Source of the DNA: Corallococcus sp. CA053C
GTDB lineage: Bacteria; Myxococcota; Myxococcia; Myxococcales; Myxococcaceae
Assembly: GCF_003611675.1 (NCBI RefSeq)
Contig: NZ_RAWA01000008.1
Coordinates: 1-64,000 of the forward strand
Direction: 5' to 3'
Length of the DNA: 64,000 nucleotides
Positions within the stretch are counted from its first letter, which is position 1; each line of letters opens with the position of its first letter. A program made the position numbers and the translations under genes. Shown piece after piece: positions 1-7,945 of the stretch. Under the pieces are notes generated by a model that was given only the letters and a program-made list of their open reading frames with translations, was not told where the DNA came from and searched no databases.

Positions 1-68
1 ACCGAAGGCGTCGTCCCCAGCGTGGCGGCGGCGAGCCCCACCAGGGAGGCGGCGAACAAGACGGACAT
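1..68 (-). CDS. 5' end of an exported protein gene (partial, runs off the left edge)
   Basis: The first 23 codons of a minus-strand gene begin at the ATG at 66-68. They read MSVLFAASLVGL followed by AAATLGTTPSV. The first dozen residues look like a signal peptide, so the product would be exported, but nothing more of it is in the window. The gene diverges from the LysR gene at 188 and could be its target. The outermost 33 bases (1-33) are an exact inverted copy of 262-294 inside that LysR gene, in the same reading frame. The AAATLGTTPSV part may therefore not belong to this gene at all (see finding). Identity unknown. Confidence 0.4.
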   Translation of the reverse strand, partial: MSVLFAASLVGLAAATLGTTPS

Positions 69-125
69 TTTGGAACTCCTGGGGGAAGAGGCCCACGCTC
101 GGGCCCGGCTTCGTGACTCAAACTA

Positions 126-147
126 TTGTCGCCACTGTCGGTGATAA
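126..147. promoter_or_regulatory. Imperfect dyad between divergent genes, candidate LysR box
   Basis: TTGTCGCC and GGTGATAA flank a 6-base centre and match at six of eight dyad positions. The dyad lies about 40 bases before the LysR start and upstream of the divergent gene, where a LysR protein commonly binds. The assignment rests on position and weak symmetry only. Confidence 0.3.
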
Positions 148-187
148 ATGGGCTCCTTGGCACGGCACCTTTGCTATTCAGGCATGA

Positions 188-1108
188 ATGGGCCGGCGCT
201 TCGACCACCTGAACGACGTGGAAGCCTTCCTCACCACGGTGGAGCGCGGGTCGCTGACGGCCGCCGCCGCCACGCTGGGGACGACGCCTTCGGTGGTGAG
301 CCGCGCCATCGCCCGGTTGGAGCAGCGCCTGGGCGTGCAGCTGTTGCGGCGGACCACGCGGCGCCTGGGTCTGACCGACGCGGGGCGGCTGTACCTGGAG
401 CAGTCGAGCACGGCCTTCGGGTTGATCGCGGACGCCGAGCGCGCCATCCAGGGGCAGGGCGGTGAGGTCACCGGCAGCGTGCGGCTCAGTGTGCCCACCA
501 CCTACGGGCACTACCGCCTGCCGGCGAAGCTGAGGACCTTCGTGCGCCGGCATCCGCGCGTGCAGGTGGAGCTGAGCATCGCGAACCGCAACGTGGACCT
601 GGTGGCGGAGGGCTTCGACCTGGCGATCCGCGTGGGCGAGCTGCCCGACAGCGGGCTGGTGGCGCGGCGGTTGGAAGATGCGCCCATGTGCCTGGTCGCT
701 TCACCGGCCTACCTGAAGGAAGCCGGGACGCCCCGGTCGCTGGCGGAGCTGGAGCGACACGCCTGCCTGTCCTTCGTCATGCCCAGCACCGGACGTGTGT
801 CGCCGTTCATCTTCCGCGAGGACGGGCGCGACATCGACTGGACGCCCCAGGCCGCGCTGCGCGTGTCGGACGACGTGCTGGGCGTGGTGTCGCTCGCGGA
901 GCAGGGCATGGGCGTGTGCCAGACCTACGACTTCATCGCCGCGGAACGCCTGCGCCGGCGCACCCTGGTGGAGGTGCTGCCCCGCCTGCGGGGCCGCTCG
1001 CGCCCGTTCTCCGTCATCTACGTCCCGCACCGCAGCCTGTCCGCGGCCTCCCGCGCGTTGATCGCCGTGTTGACGGACACCGCTGATCACGCCAAGACAG
1101 CGCCATGA
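188..1108 (+). CDS. LysR-family transcriptional regulator
   Basis: A 306-residue LysR protein of normal family length. The N-terminal winged helix-turn-helix covers about residues 5-65, with the typical RAIARLEQRLGVQLLRRTTR recognition-helix/wing region. The effector-binding domain runs from about 90 to 295 (GSVRLSVPTTYG onwards, then DLAIRVG). The ATG at 188 is used because the helix-turn-helix begins straight after it; a nearby ATG at 184 is out of frame. The protein should activate or repress the divergent exported-protein gene to its left. The lipoprotein gene downstream starts inside the stop codon (ATGA), so the two are probably cotranscribed. The effector cannot be told from sequence. 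Confidence 0.9.
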   Translation: MGRRFDHLNDVEAFLTTVERGSLTAAAATLGTTPSVVSRAIARLEQRLGVQLLRRTTRRLGLTDAGRLYLEQSSTAFGLIADAERAIQGQGGEVTGSVRLSVPTTYGHYRLPAKLRTFVRRHPRVQVELSIANRNVDLVAEGFDLAIRVGELPDSGLVARRLEDAPMCLVASPAYLKEAGTPRSLAELERHACLSFVMPSTGRVSPFIFREDGRDIDWTPQAALRVSDDVLGVVSLAEQGMGVCQTYDFIAAERLRRRTLVEVLPRLRGRSRPFSVIYVPHRSLSAASRALIAVLTDTADHAKTAP

Positions 1109-1533
1109 CCCAAGCCCTTGCCGTGCTGTGCATCCTGCTCTGCGCGAGTGGATGCTCCAGCGACAGCGTGAGTTTCTCCATCGACAACCCCACCGACGCT
1201 GTTATCGCGGTCAACATCGACGGCACCACCCACGAGATCAAACCGCACGCGGCGAAGGACCTCTCGCTGCGCTCGGGGCTGCATTCGATGGAGTCCGCCA
1301 CCACCGGCGCGCTCAAGTTCGTGGTGTACGCGAAGGGGCGCGGCGGGCTGATCAACCCGACCTTCAGTCCCTACGTCACCATCAACGAGGTGTACGCCAC
1401 CACCGCGGATGCCCAGACGGCCCGTGCTACTGGTTCTCGTCATTGGAGTTGGAGGGAAGCGGAGACCCGCTGCCCTTCTTGGCCGCCCGGGACATCGTCT
1501 TCTGGGTGCGAGCTTCTTCCTGCGACTGCTTGA
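1105..1533 (+). pseudogene. Small lipoprotein gene with a lost 3' end
   Basis: The ORF starts by ATGA overlap with the LysR stop. It encodes a short signal peptide ending in a lipobox (ASGC, Cys at about residue 17) followed by a compact beta-rich region (SVSFSIDNPTDAVIAVNIDG) to about residue 105. The sequence then changes abruptly to low-quality coding (SRHWSWREAETRC...). It runs antisense across the end of the convergent gene at 1427 before stopping at 1533. I read this as a native outer-membrane lipoprotein whose C-terminus was replaced when the neighbouring segment joined here, near 1410-1430. The function of the lipoprotein is not recognised. Confidence 0.55.
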
Positions 1534-3418
1534 ACGCGCTGAACGTCTTCGCCTGGCGGCTCGAGCCATCCCTGAGCGTGAGGGTCGCCTGGGTGGTACG
1601 GGCCTCCCCGAACAGGTCCCTGTATCGAGGGTAGACGACGCTCATGAACCAGAGCATGGCGGAGAACTTCGTCTCCTCGGCCTCGTTCAGGCCGCCCAGC
1701 ATCAGGAACTTCTTGGACGCATCCAGGTTCTGCCGCAGGTAGTTCTTCTGGGTCAGCTTCGCCTTGAACCGGTTGAACTCGTGCAAGGTGATGTCTGTCT
1801 TCAATCCCTTGTTCAGCACCCCAAGCAGCCCGCGAATCGTGTTGTCCAGCCGCGTTCCCGGGACCCGGACCCAGGACTCCTGTTCCCACTTCCCGGTGCG
1901 CGGATCCCGGGTCCACCCGCCCGGGGGGGCGACCCAGGTCGGTCCGATGTCGGAGTACCGCAAGAAGCCCGTGTCCTTGTTTTCGACTTGGAAGAACAGC
2001 GGAAAGCCACTCGAACCGGACGACTCGATGGCCTCCGCATTCTTGCCGAGGGTCTGCGCGCAGAAGTCGAAGTACTCCATCAGCTTGTTGATGCCCCCTG
2101 ACTTGAAGCCGCACAACTGCTTGATGCGCTCGGCCCCCACCGGGGGCGCCAGCCCCGTCACGGCGCCCGTCCGGTCGAAATAGATCGTGGGCACCCCCAG
2201 GTACATCAAGCGCTCCATCGAGCCACTTCTCATGCCCACCTGGATGACCTGGTACTCCTTGGAGAGCTGCAGCAGGAAGTTCATCTGCGAGCCCATGGGC
2301 CTGCCGGCAAAGGGCTCGCGCCTGAAGAAGTTGATGAGGTTGTGCGCCTTCCCGCTCTTCGTGTACCCGAAGGTCTCGCCCTCCCCGGTGAGCTCTTTCA
2401 GCTCGTCGCCGATGGGAACGAACAGGAAGGGCGTGTCCAGCTCCTGTCCCAGGAGCTGGGTGATGTTGCGGATGTATTTATAGAGGGTCAGGTTCGTGTG
2501 GTGCTGGGGTTTCCCGACGGAACCTTCGCCTTCCATGAAGATGGCCTCCTTCTCGTCCTGCTTGGCCCCTCGGATCCAGAAGAGGATGATCAAGAACTGG
2601 TTCTTGTCTTCGGTGGAGGTGAACTTCTGCCACGCGTAGTGCGGTTTCTGCCGCTTGTCGGTGACGTACTTCCCCACCAGCCCTCCCATGAACTCATCCA
2701 GGAAGGCTTTGTTGGCCCCTTCGTATTCCTGGGTGGAGCGCTCCACCAGTTGTCTCAGGGTGCTGGCCACCGCCAGGAAGCTCCTCTTGCGGATGCAGTC
2801 GACGATGTAGTCCGTCGACTTGCTGATGTAGGCATAGCTGACGCCCTCGATCCGCTCTTCCGTGTTCTCCTCATCGCCCTGCACCAGATGCAGGAGCTCC
2901 TCATTGAGCCTTTGGGAGAAGGGGCCCGCCGTCAGCCGCGAAGTCGACGCCTCCGGCGGGATGCCCTCGCGCTCCAGCAGTGTGCGGGTCAGGGTCTTGA
3001 CCGCCTTGTGGGGATCGTTCTCCGCGCCCGTCAGGGCCAGCGCGATCAGCCGGGGGTTGTTCTTGAAGAGGGTCTTGTTGGCGGTGACGTGGATGCAGCG
3101 CACCTCCAGACGCGCGCTGAAAGCGAAGGGCCTGGTTTCGAGTCGGAGCGTCGGTGTGTCGTCTGAATAGAAGCAGGCCACCAGCTTCAACCGGTCGTCG
3201 AGCAGGTCGAAGGAGCTGAAGTAGCCCAACCTCCGGAGGATCTTCTCCCGGTAGCCGGCATCGTTCTGGAACTCCTCGCCGTTGAAGTAGAGCAACCCAT
3301 AGACCTTCGAATAGTCAGGGCTCTCGACTCGCAAGGCCTTGCTCAACTGCAAGGCATAGATGAGTCCGTAGGTGTCACCCTCCTGGAACAGGTGGTGGTT
3401 GATCATCAACACCTTCAT
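1427..3418 (-). CDS. Unrecognised 663-residue protein with glycosyltransferase-like motifs
   Basis: The protein begins MKVLMINHHLFQEGDTYGL, a short beta-strand/loop start like that of GT-B glycosyltransferases. At about residues 365-395 it has a segment (VGMRSGSMERLMYLGVPTIY) resembling the donor-side GxRSG...GVPTIY loop of such enzymes. No full domain is recognised and no catalytic residue can be assigned. The C-terminal 40 residues are charged and low in complexity (SRAAKKGSGSPLPSNSNDENQ region). There is no signal peptide or membrane segment, so it is probably cytosolic. A GAGG ribosome site lies about 7 bases before the ATG. It lies 52 bases downstream of the biotin transporter gene and may be read from it. 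Codon choice is looser than in its neighbours, and its 3' end cuts into a truncated lipoprotein gene, which suggests transfer. Confidence 0.75.
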   Translation of the reverse strand: MKVLMINHHLFQEGDTYGLIYALQLSKALRVESPDYSKVYGLLYFNGEEFQNDAGYREKILRRLGYFSSFDLLDDRLKLVACFYSDDTPTLRLETRPFAFSARLEVRCIHVTANKTLFKNNPRLIALALTGAENDPHKAVKTLTRTLLEREGIPPEASTSRLTAGPFSQRLNEELLHLVQGDEENTEERIEGVSYAYISKSTDYIVDCIRKRSFLAVASTLRQLVERSTQEYEGANKAFLDEFMGGLVGKYVTDKRQKPHYAWQKFTSTEDKNQFLIILFWIRGAKQDEKEAIFMEGEGSVGKPQHHTNLTLYKYIRNITQLLGQELDTPFLFVPIGDELKELTGEGETFGYTKSGKAHNLINFFRREPFAGRPMGSQMNFLLQLSKEYQVIQVGMRSGSMERLMYLGVPTIYFDRTGAVTGLAPPVGAERIKQLCGFKSGGINKLMEYFDFCAQTLGKNAEAIESSGSSGFPLFFQVENKDTGFLRYSDIGPTWVAPPGGWTRDPRTGKWEQESWVRVPGTRLDNTIRGLLGVLNKGLKTDITLHEFNRFKAKLTQKNYLRQNLDASKKFLMLGGLNEAEETKFSAMLWFMSVVYPRYRDLFGEARTTQATLTLRDGSSRQAKTFSAFKQSQEEARTQKTMSRAAKKGSGSPLPSNSNDENQ

Positions 3419-3470
3419 GACAAGCCTCGGAGCCAGACGGAGGGAGGAGACGCGGTTGCTTGCACTGTCT

Positions 3471-4070
3471 TCAGGGTGCCAGGGCGCGAGCCCGCGTGAG
3501 CCGCCACGCGAGGAACGTGATCAGCCCGGCGATGAAGGCCTTGAGCAGGCCTCCGGGAACGAAGGGGAGGAAGCCCTTGTGGAAGGCGGTGGCGGCGTCG
3601 AGGGCGGCCGCCACCCGGAGCCAGGCCATGCCGATGCCCAGGATGACGAGCTGGCCCCCGAGGAAGACGGGCACCGCCGTCCACGGTCGCCGGTCCAGGC
3701 CGTGGCGCGCCGCGAGCCCCACGAGCCACGCCGCGGGCAGGAAGGCCACCAGGTAGCCCCCGGTTGGTCCGACAAGCTGCCCCCAGCCGCTGGCGCCCTT
3801 CGCGTAGAACGGCAGTCCCACCGCCCCCAGCAGGAGATAGACGAGCTGCCCCGCCGTGCCACGTCTAGGCCCGAGCGCGGCGGCCGTGAGGATGACCGCG
3901 AGCGTCTGTCCCGTGATGGGCACCGGCGAGCCCGGCACCGTGATGGCGACCTGCGCGAGCACTGCGGTGCAGAGCGCCGCGCCGAGCACGAGCACTGCTT
4001 CGTGCGCGCGCGTGCGCACGAAGCCGTCAGCCAGGACGCGACGCAGGGGAGGACTGGCGCCCGCGCTCAA
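3471..4070 (-). CDS. bioY: BioY-family biotin transporter (ECF S component)
   Basis: A 199-residue integral membrane protein with about six hydrophobic helices. It carries the BioY signatures: VPGSPVPITGQTLAV near residue 48, the RRGTAGQLVYLLLGAVGLP loop, GPTGGYL near 100, and the late GLLKAFIAG helix. BioY binds biotin in the inner membrane. It works alone or with the shared BioM/BioN (EcfA/EcfT) energising module, which is not in this window. The called start is a TTG with a weak AGG upstream, so the true N-terminus may be slightly different. No biotin-repressor (BirA) operator was recognised upstream. Confidence 0.9.
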   Translation of the reverse strand: MSAGASPPLRRVLADGFVRTRAHEAVLVLGAALCTAVLAQVAITVPGSPVPITGQTLAVILTAAALGPRRGTAGQLVYLLLGAVGLPFYAKGASGWGQLVGPTGGYLVAFLPAAWLVGLAARHGLDRRPWTAVPVFLGGQLVILGIGMAWLRVAAALDAATAFHKGFLPFVPGGLLKAFIAGLITFLAWRLTRARALAP

Positions 4071-4226
4071 CGCTGACCTGCCAGCGAGGAGTGCGAGCCA
4101 CGTGACGATGCGGAGGGGCGGGGAGACACGGGCCGATGCTCCGCGAGGAGGAATCGCGATGCAAGGCGCGGCTCCTCTCCGGGCATCACGAGCCGCGCCC
4201 CGGCCCGAGGGGGCCTTGGTGGACGG

Positions 4227-4742
4227 CTACAGGCGGACCTGCAGCTCGTAGCGGCGGTTCTTGGCCTTCTTGGCCGCCGTGTCGTCCGGCTTCACCAGGG
4301 GCTTCTCGGAGCCGAAGCCCACGGCGATGATCTCGTTGCGGAGCACGCCGCGCGCCACCAGCTCCTTGACGATGGTCTCCGCGCGCTGCTCGCTGAGCTT
4401 CTTGTTCTTCGCCGCGTCACCGGACGAGTCCGTGTGGCCGGAGACCTCGAACTTGTAGCTCTTCGCCCCGGCGCCATCGAGCTGCTTCTTGGCGTCGATG
4501 AGGGCCGCGGCCAGCTTCTTCAGCTTCGCGTCGCATCCGGCGTCCAGCTCGGCGGTGCCCGACTTGAAGCTGCACTGGTTCTTGCGGCCCTCGTCCATCA
4601 GCTTCGTGTTGACGCGCTTCTCGACGGCGCCCTTGCCGGCGTCGCCCGCGGTCTTCTTGAGGGAGTCCAGCGAGAGCTGCGCGGAGGCCACGCCAGGGAG
4701 GGCCAGCAGCGACACGGAGAGGAACAGTGCCTTGAGCTTCAT
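4227..4742 (-). CDS. OmpA-family peptidoglycan-binding exported protein
   Basis: The start at 4742 is preferred over upstream ATGs. It is preceded by AGGAG and gives a clean signal peptide (MKLKALFLSVSLLALPGVASA, cleavage after residue 21). The mature protein is about 150 residues: a short linker, a CSFKSG...DAGCD pair of cysteines that may form a disulfide, then an OmpA C-like domain. That domain has the peptidoglycan-binding signature VSGHTDSSGDAAKNKKLSEQRA and the closing KNRRYELQV. Such proteins tether the outer membrane to the cell wall non-covalently. The gene diverges from the spermidine-synthase-like gene across a 230-base gap. Confidence 0.88.
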   Translation of the reverse strand: MKLKALFLSVSLLALPGVASAQLSLDSLKKTAGDAGKGAVEKRVNTKLMDEGRKNQCSFKSGTAELDAGCDAKLKKLAAALIDAKKQLDGAGAKSYKFEVSGHTDSSGDAAKNKKLSEQRAETIVKELVARGVLRNEIIAVGFGSEKPLVKPDDTAAKKAKNRRYELQVRL

Positions 4743-4972
4743 GGGAAGGACTCCTGGGTTCGAAAGGGAAGGGTGGAACGGCGCGCAAGGCTGCCCACGC
4801 GCCCCCGCCGCGTCCAGCACGGAGATGTCCCGAGGCAGGGTGCGCAGGGCACGGCTGCTGGCCCGCTCCCTTCGCGACGTGCCGTGGAACGCGTCCTGCT
4901 CCGCGCGGTTGGGCCAGAACCCCATCTCTCCTATGCTCCGCCTCCCCCCCGCTGGGAAGGACCGTCGGCATC

Positions 4973-7438
4973 ATGCAAGAGCGTCTGGAAGGCACGTCAA
5001 TGCGGGCCATGAGCCTGGGATTCGGGCTGGTCGCGGCCAGCATGTTGTCGGCCCAGGTGGTGCTCTCGCGGTTGTTCGCGGGGACGATGACCTACTACTA
5101 CGCCTTCATGCTCATCTCGCTGGCGATGCTGGGGCTGGCGTCGGGTGGGCTCCTGGCGCAGCTGGCCCACCGCTTCTTCACCCGCGAGCGACTGCTGGGG
5201 CAGCTGGCGGTCCTGAGCCTGGTGGCGGGGATCTCCGGCTTCGTCGGCATCATGGGGATCCTCACCCTGCTGCCGCATGTGCGGTTCGGAGGCGCCTTCA
5301 ACGTCTACGCGCAGGAGTTCTGGTCCCTGGCGGGCATCTTCTGGTGCGCCTTCCCGCTGTTCCTCTTCGGCGGCATCGTGGTCTCGCTCGTCCTGTCGCA
5401 CCACCGCGAGCGCTTCCACCGCCTCTACGCGGTCGACCTGGTGTCGGCCGCGCTGGGCTGCATCGTCGCGGTCTTCCTGCTGGATGCCAGCACGCCGGTG
5501 GAGGTCATGCTCGGCACGGTCGTCATCCTCCCGATGGTGGCGGCCATCCTGTTCGCGCTGGCGGGGAGGCTGCAAACCACCGCGCTCGCGGCCGTGGGGC
5601 TCACCGTCGCCTTCGTGCTGCTCGGCACCTTCCTCACGCAGGTCCCCGCCATCGCGAAGCCGCCGCACGTCAGCTGGCTGAAGCGGCCCACGGAGGTCTC
5701 GGAGTGGAACTCCATCTCCTCCGTCCGCGTGCACCCTTCCAGCTTCTTCACCTGGTCGCTGAGCGGGCGCTACACCGGTCCGACGTTCCGGATGATGGAC
5801 CTGATCATCGATGGGCTGGGGGGAACCCAGATCGTCAAGTTCAACGGCAGGCCCGAGTCGCTCTCCGCCTACACCTATCTGGATCAGGACCTGACCGCGC
5901 TCGCGCACAAGCTGGTTCCCCCGGAGGGTCGGCAGCTCATCATCGGCCCGGGGGGCGGCGTGGACATCCTCCAGGCCGTGCGCCATGGCCGCAAGGACAT
6001 CACCGCGGTGGAGATCAACCCGCTGGTGGCGCGGGTGGTGAACGAGGACCTCGCCTCCTTCTCCGGACGGCCCTACCAGCTCCCCGGGGTCGACCTGCAC
6101 ATCGAGAACGGGCGGACCTTCATCAAGCGCTCCCACGAGCAGTGGGATCTCATCACCCTCACCTGGGTGGACACCGGAGGCAGCGCCACGGCGTTGGCCT
6201 TCAGTGAGAACTACCTCTACACGGTCGAGGCCTACCAGGAGTTCTTCCAGCACCTGGCGCCCCACGGCTACATGGGCTTCCTGCGGGCGCTGGGCGAGGG
6301 CGAGGTGGTGCGCATCGACTCGATGCGGGGCCTGACGGTGGCGCGCGAGGCGCTCGAGAAGCTGGGCATCCAGGAGCCCGGCAAGCACATGCTGGTCGCG
6401 GCGGTGGCGAGCCCCCACTTCCCCCGTCCCATGTGCTTCGTGCTGGTGAAGCGCTCGCCCATCACCGCGGGGGACATGGCGGTCGCGCGGCAGCACCTGG
6501 ACGCGCTCGGCTTCCAGGCCCTCTGGATGCCGGACGGCTCACTCGACGTGGCCTCCACCCCCCAGCCCTTCACGCCCTACGCGGGGATGATCCGCGACAT
6601 CATCACCAGCCCCGACCCGCAGCGCCTGTGGGCGCAGAGCGCGCTGGACATCGCTCCCGCCACCGACAACAACCCGTTCTACTTCGTGGAGCGCGCGGGG
6701 CCCGCACGGGCGGCCGGTATCGGCGTCCTGGAGCTGCAGCGCCTGGTCCTCATCCTCCTGGCGCTGGTGGTTCCCTTCCTGCTGCTGCCGCTCTTCCAAC
6801 TGGCACGGCAGACCGGGCGGATGGGCACCTCCGGCTGGGCCTCGCTCGGCTACTTCTCGCTGCTGGGCGTGGCCTTCATGCTCGTGGAGATGGAGTTCTT
6901 CCATGTCTTCGCGCTGGTGCTGGGAAGCCCCACCATCACCTTCGTCACGGTGCTGGCCAGCATGCTGGTGTCCAGCGGGATGGGCAGCCTGTTCGCGCAG
7001 CGGCTCTCCCGCGCGCGGCCGGCCCTGACGGGCGGGGTCTTCCTCGCGCTCGCCGTCGGGCTTGGGGCCTTCCTGTCCTTCAAGGGCCCAGTGTTGGAGG
7101 CAGTGGTGGGGCTGTCGCTCTCCATGCGCATCCTCGTCTCGGCGGTGCTCATCGCGCCGCTGTCCTTCCTGATGGGGCTCCCCATGGCGCTCGGCATGTC
7201 CCTGATCCACCACCGCAGGGACCTGGTGCAGTGGGGTTGGGCGCTCAATGGCGTGTTCTCGGTGATGGCCAGTGCCGGGGCGCTCTACCTGGCCATCCAC
7301 TTCGGAACGGCCGTCACCTTCGGCCTGGGCATCGTCTGCTATCTGGGGGCGGGCACCCTGGTCTGGGTGATTCGTCGGGCGCCGGTTCCCGACACCGAGC
7401 AGGAGGCCCCGCCCGGCACCGTCACGTCGACGGCATAG
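4973..7438 (+). CDS. Membrane-embedded spermidine-synthase-like protein
   Basis: An 821-residue three-part protein. Residues about 10-230 form a bundle of some eight membrane helices. Residues about 250-520 form a Rossmann-type polyamine-synthase/methyltransferase domain, with a nucleotide-binding loop LIIGPGGGVDILQAVRHG near 322 and the acidic VEINP strand. A further seven or so helices follow from about 585 to 800. This layout is known from fused transporter/aminopropyltransferase-like proteins of proteobacteria, whose substrate is mostly unproven. I do not see enough to claim spermidine as the product. GGGAAGG lies about 11 bases before the ATG; a second in-frame ATG nine codons in is possible. 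It converges with the OsmC gene three bases after its stop. Confidence 0.8.
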   Translation: MQERLEGTSMRAMSLGFGLVAASMLSAQVVLSRLFAGTMTYYYAFMLISLAMLGLASGGLLAQLAHRFFTRERLLGQLAVLSLVAGISGFVGIMGILTLLPHVRFGGAFNVYAQEFWSLAGIFWCAFPLFLFGGIVVSLVLSHHRERFHRLYAVDLVSAALGCIVAVFLLDASTPVEVMLGTVVILPMVAAILFALAGRLQTTALAAVGLTVAFVLLGTFLTQVPAIAKPPHVSWLKRPTEVSEWNSISSVRVHPSSFFTWSLSGRYTGPTFRMMDLIIDGLGGTQIVKFNGRPESLSAYTYLDQDLTALAHKLVPPEGRQLIIGPGGGVDILQAVRHGRKDITAVEINPLVARVVNEDLASFSGRPYQLPGVDLHIENGRTFIKRSHEQWDLITLTWVDTGGSATALAFSENYLYTVEAYQEFFQHLAPHGYMGFLRALGEGEVVRIDSMRGLTVAREALEKLGIQEPGKHMLVAAVASPHFPRPMCFVLVKRSPITAGDMAVARQHLDALGFQALWMPDGSLDVASTPQPFTPYAGMIRDIITSPDPQRLWAQSALDIAPATDNNPFYFVERAGPARAAGIGVLELQRLVLILLALVVPFLLLPLFQLARQTGRMGTSGWASLGYFSLLGVAFMLVEMEFFHVFALVLGSPTITFVTVLASMLVSSGMGSLFAQRLSRARPALTGGVFLALAVGLGAFLSFKGPVLEAVVGLSLSMRILVSAVLIAPLSFLMGLPMALGMSLIHHRRDLVQWGWALNGVFSVMASAGALYLAIHFGTAVTFGLGIVCYLGAGTLVWVIRRAPVPDTEQEAPPGTVTSTA

Positions 7439-7441
7439 GTC

Positions 7442-7897
7442 TCATCCGCCCGTAGTCTCGGAGCCCGCGGGCTGCTCGTGCTCGGTCGACGCGAAGCGCG
7501 TGTCGATGTGCAGGGCGCGCGACAGCGTCAGCGTCACGGGCGTCTTCGCGGCGATTTCGAGCAGCCGCGCGCGCTGCTCCGCCGTCACCGTGTCAGCGCA
7601 GTCGAGGACCCGCTCGACGCGCTCACCCGCGGGCTCGCGAATCAGCTTGAGGCGCACGACGAGCTTGCCCAGGTCCCACTTCTTGCGCTCCGCGTACATC
7701 TTGAGCGTGATGGCCGTGCACGCGCCGAGCGAGCCCATGAGCAGCTGGTACGGCGCGGGGCCCAGGTCCCCGCCGCCGCGCGCCGCCGGTTCATCCGCGA
7801 TGAACTGGTGGTGTCCGGTGCGGATGTGCTGGGCAAGTCCTTCACCGCTCTCCACCGTGGCGAGGGAGAGCAACACGCTGTCGAGCGCATGGGGCAT
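7442..7897 (-). CDS. OsmC-family protein
   Basis: A 151-residue OsmC/Ohr-superfamily protein. Family features seen are the FIADEP entry strand, the GPAPYQLLMGSLGACTAITL helix with its conserved cysteine at about residue 59, and the YAERKKW motif. OsmC relatives reduce organic hydroperoxides through two cysteines. A second cysteine (VLDCADTV, about residue 99) is present and could complete the pair. Cytosolic. AAGGGG lies just upstream of the ATG. The gene is followed on the same strand by nothing, converging with the gene at 4973, and is preceded by the hybrid kinase gene. Confidence 0.85.
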   Translation of the reverse strand: MPHALDSVLLSLATVESGEGLAQHIRTGHHQFIADEPAARGGGDLGPAPYQLLMGSLGACTAITLKMYAERKKWDLGKLVVRLKLIREPAGERVERVLDCADTVTAEQRARLLEIAAKTPVTLTLSRALHIDTRFASTEHEQPAGSETTGG

Positions 7898-7945
7898 GGC
7901 CCCTTCTACGCCAGGTCGAAGCGCGACGTCTCGACAGGAATGGGC

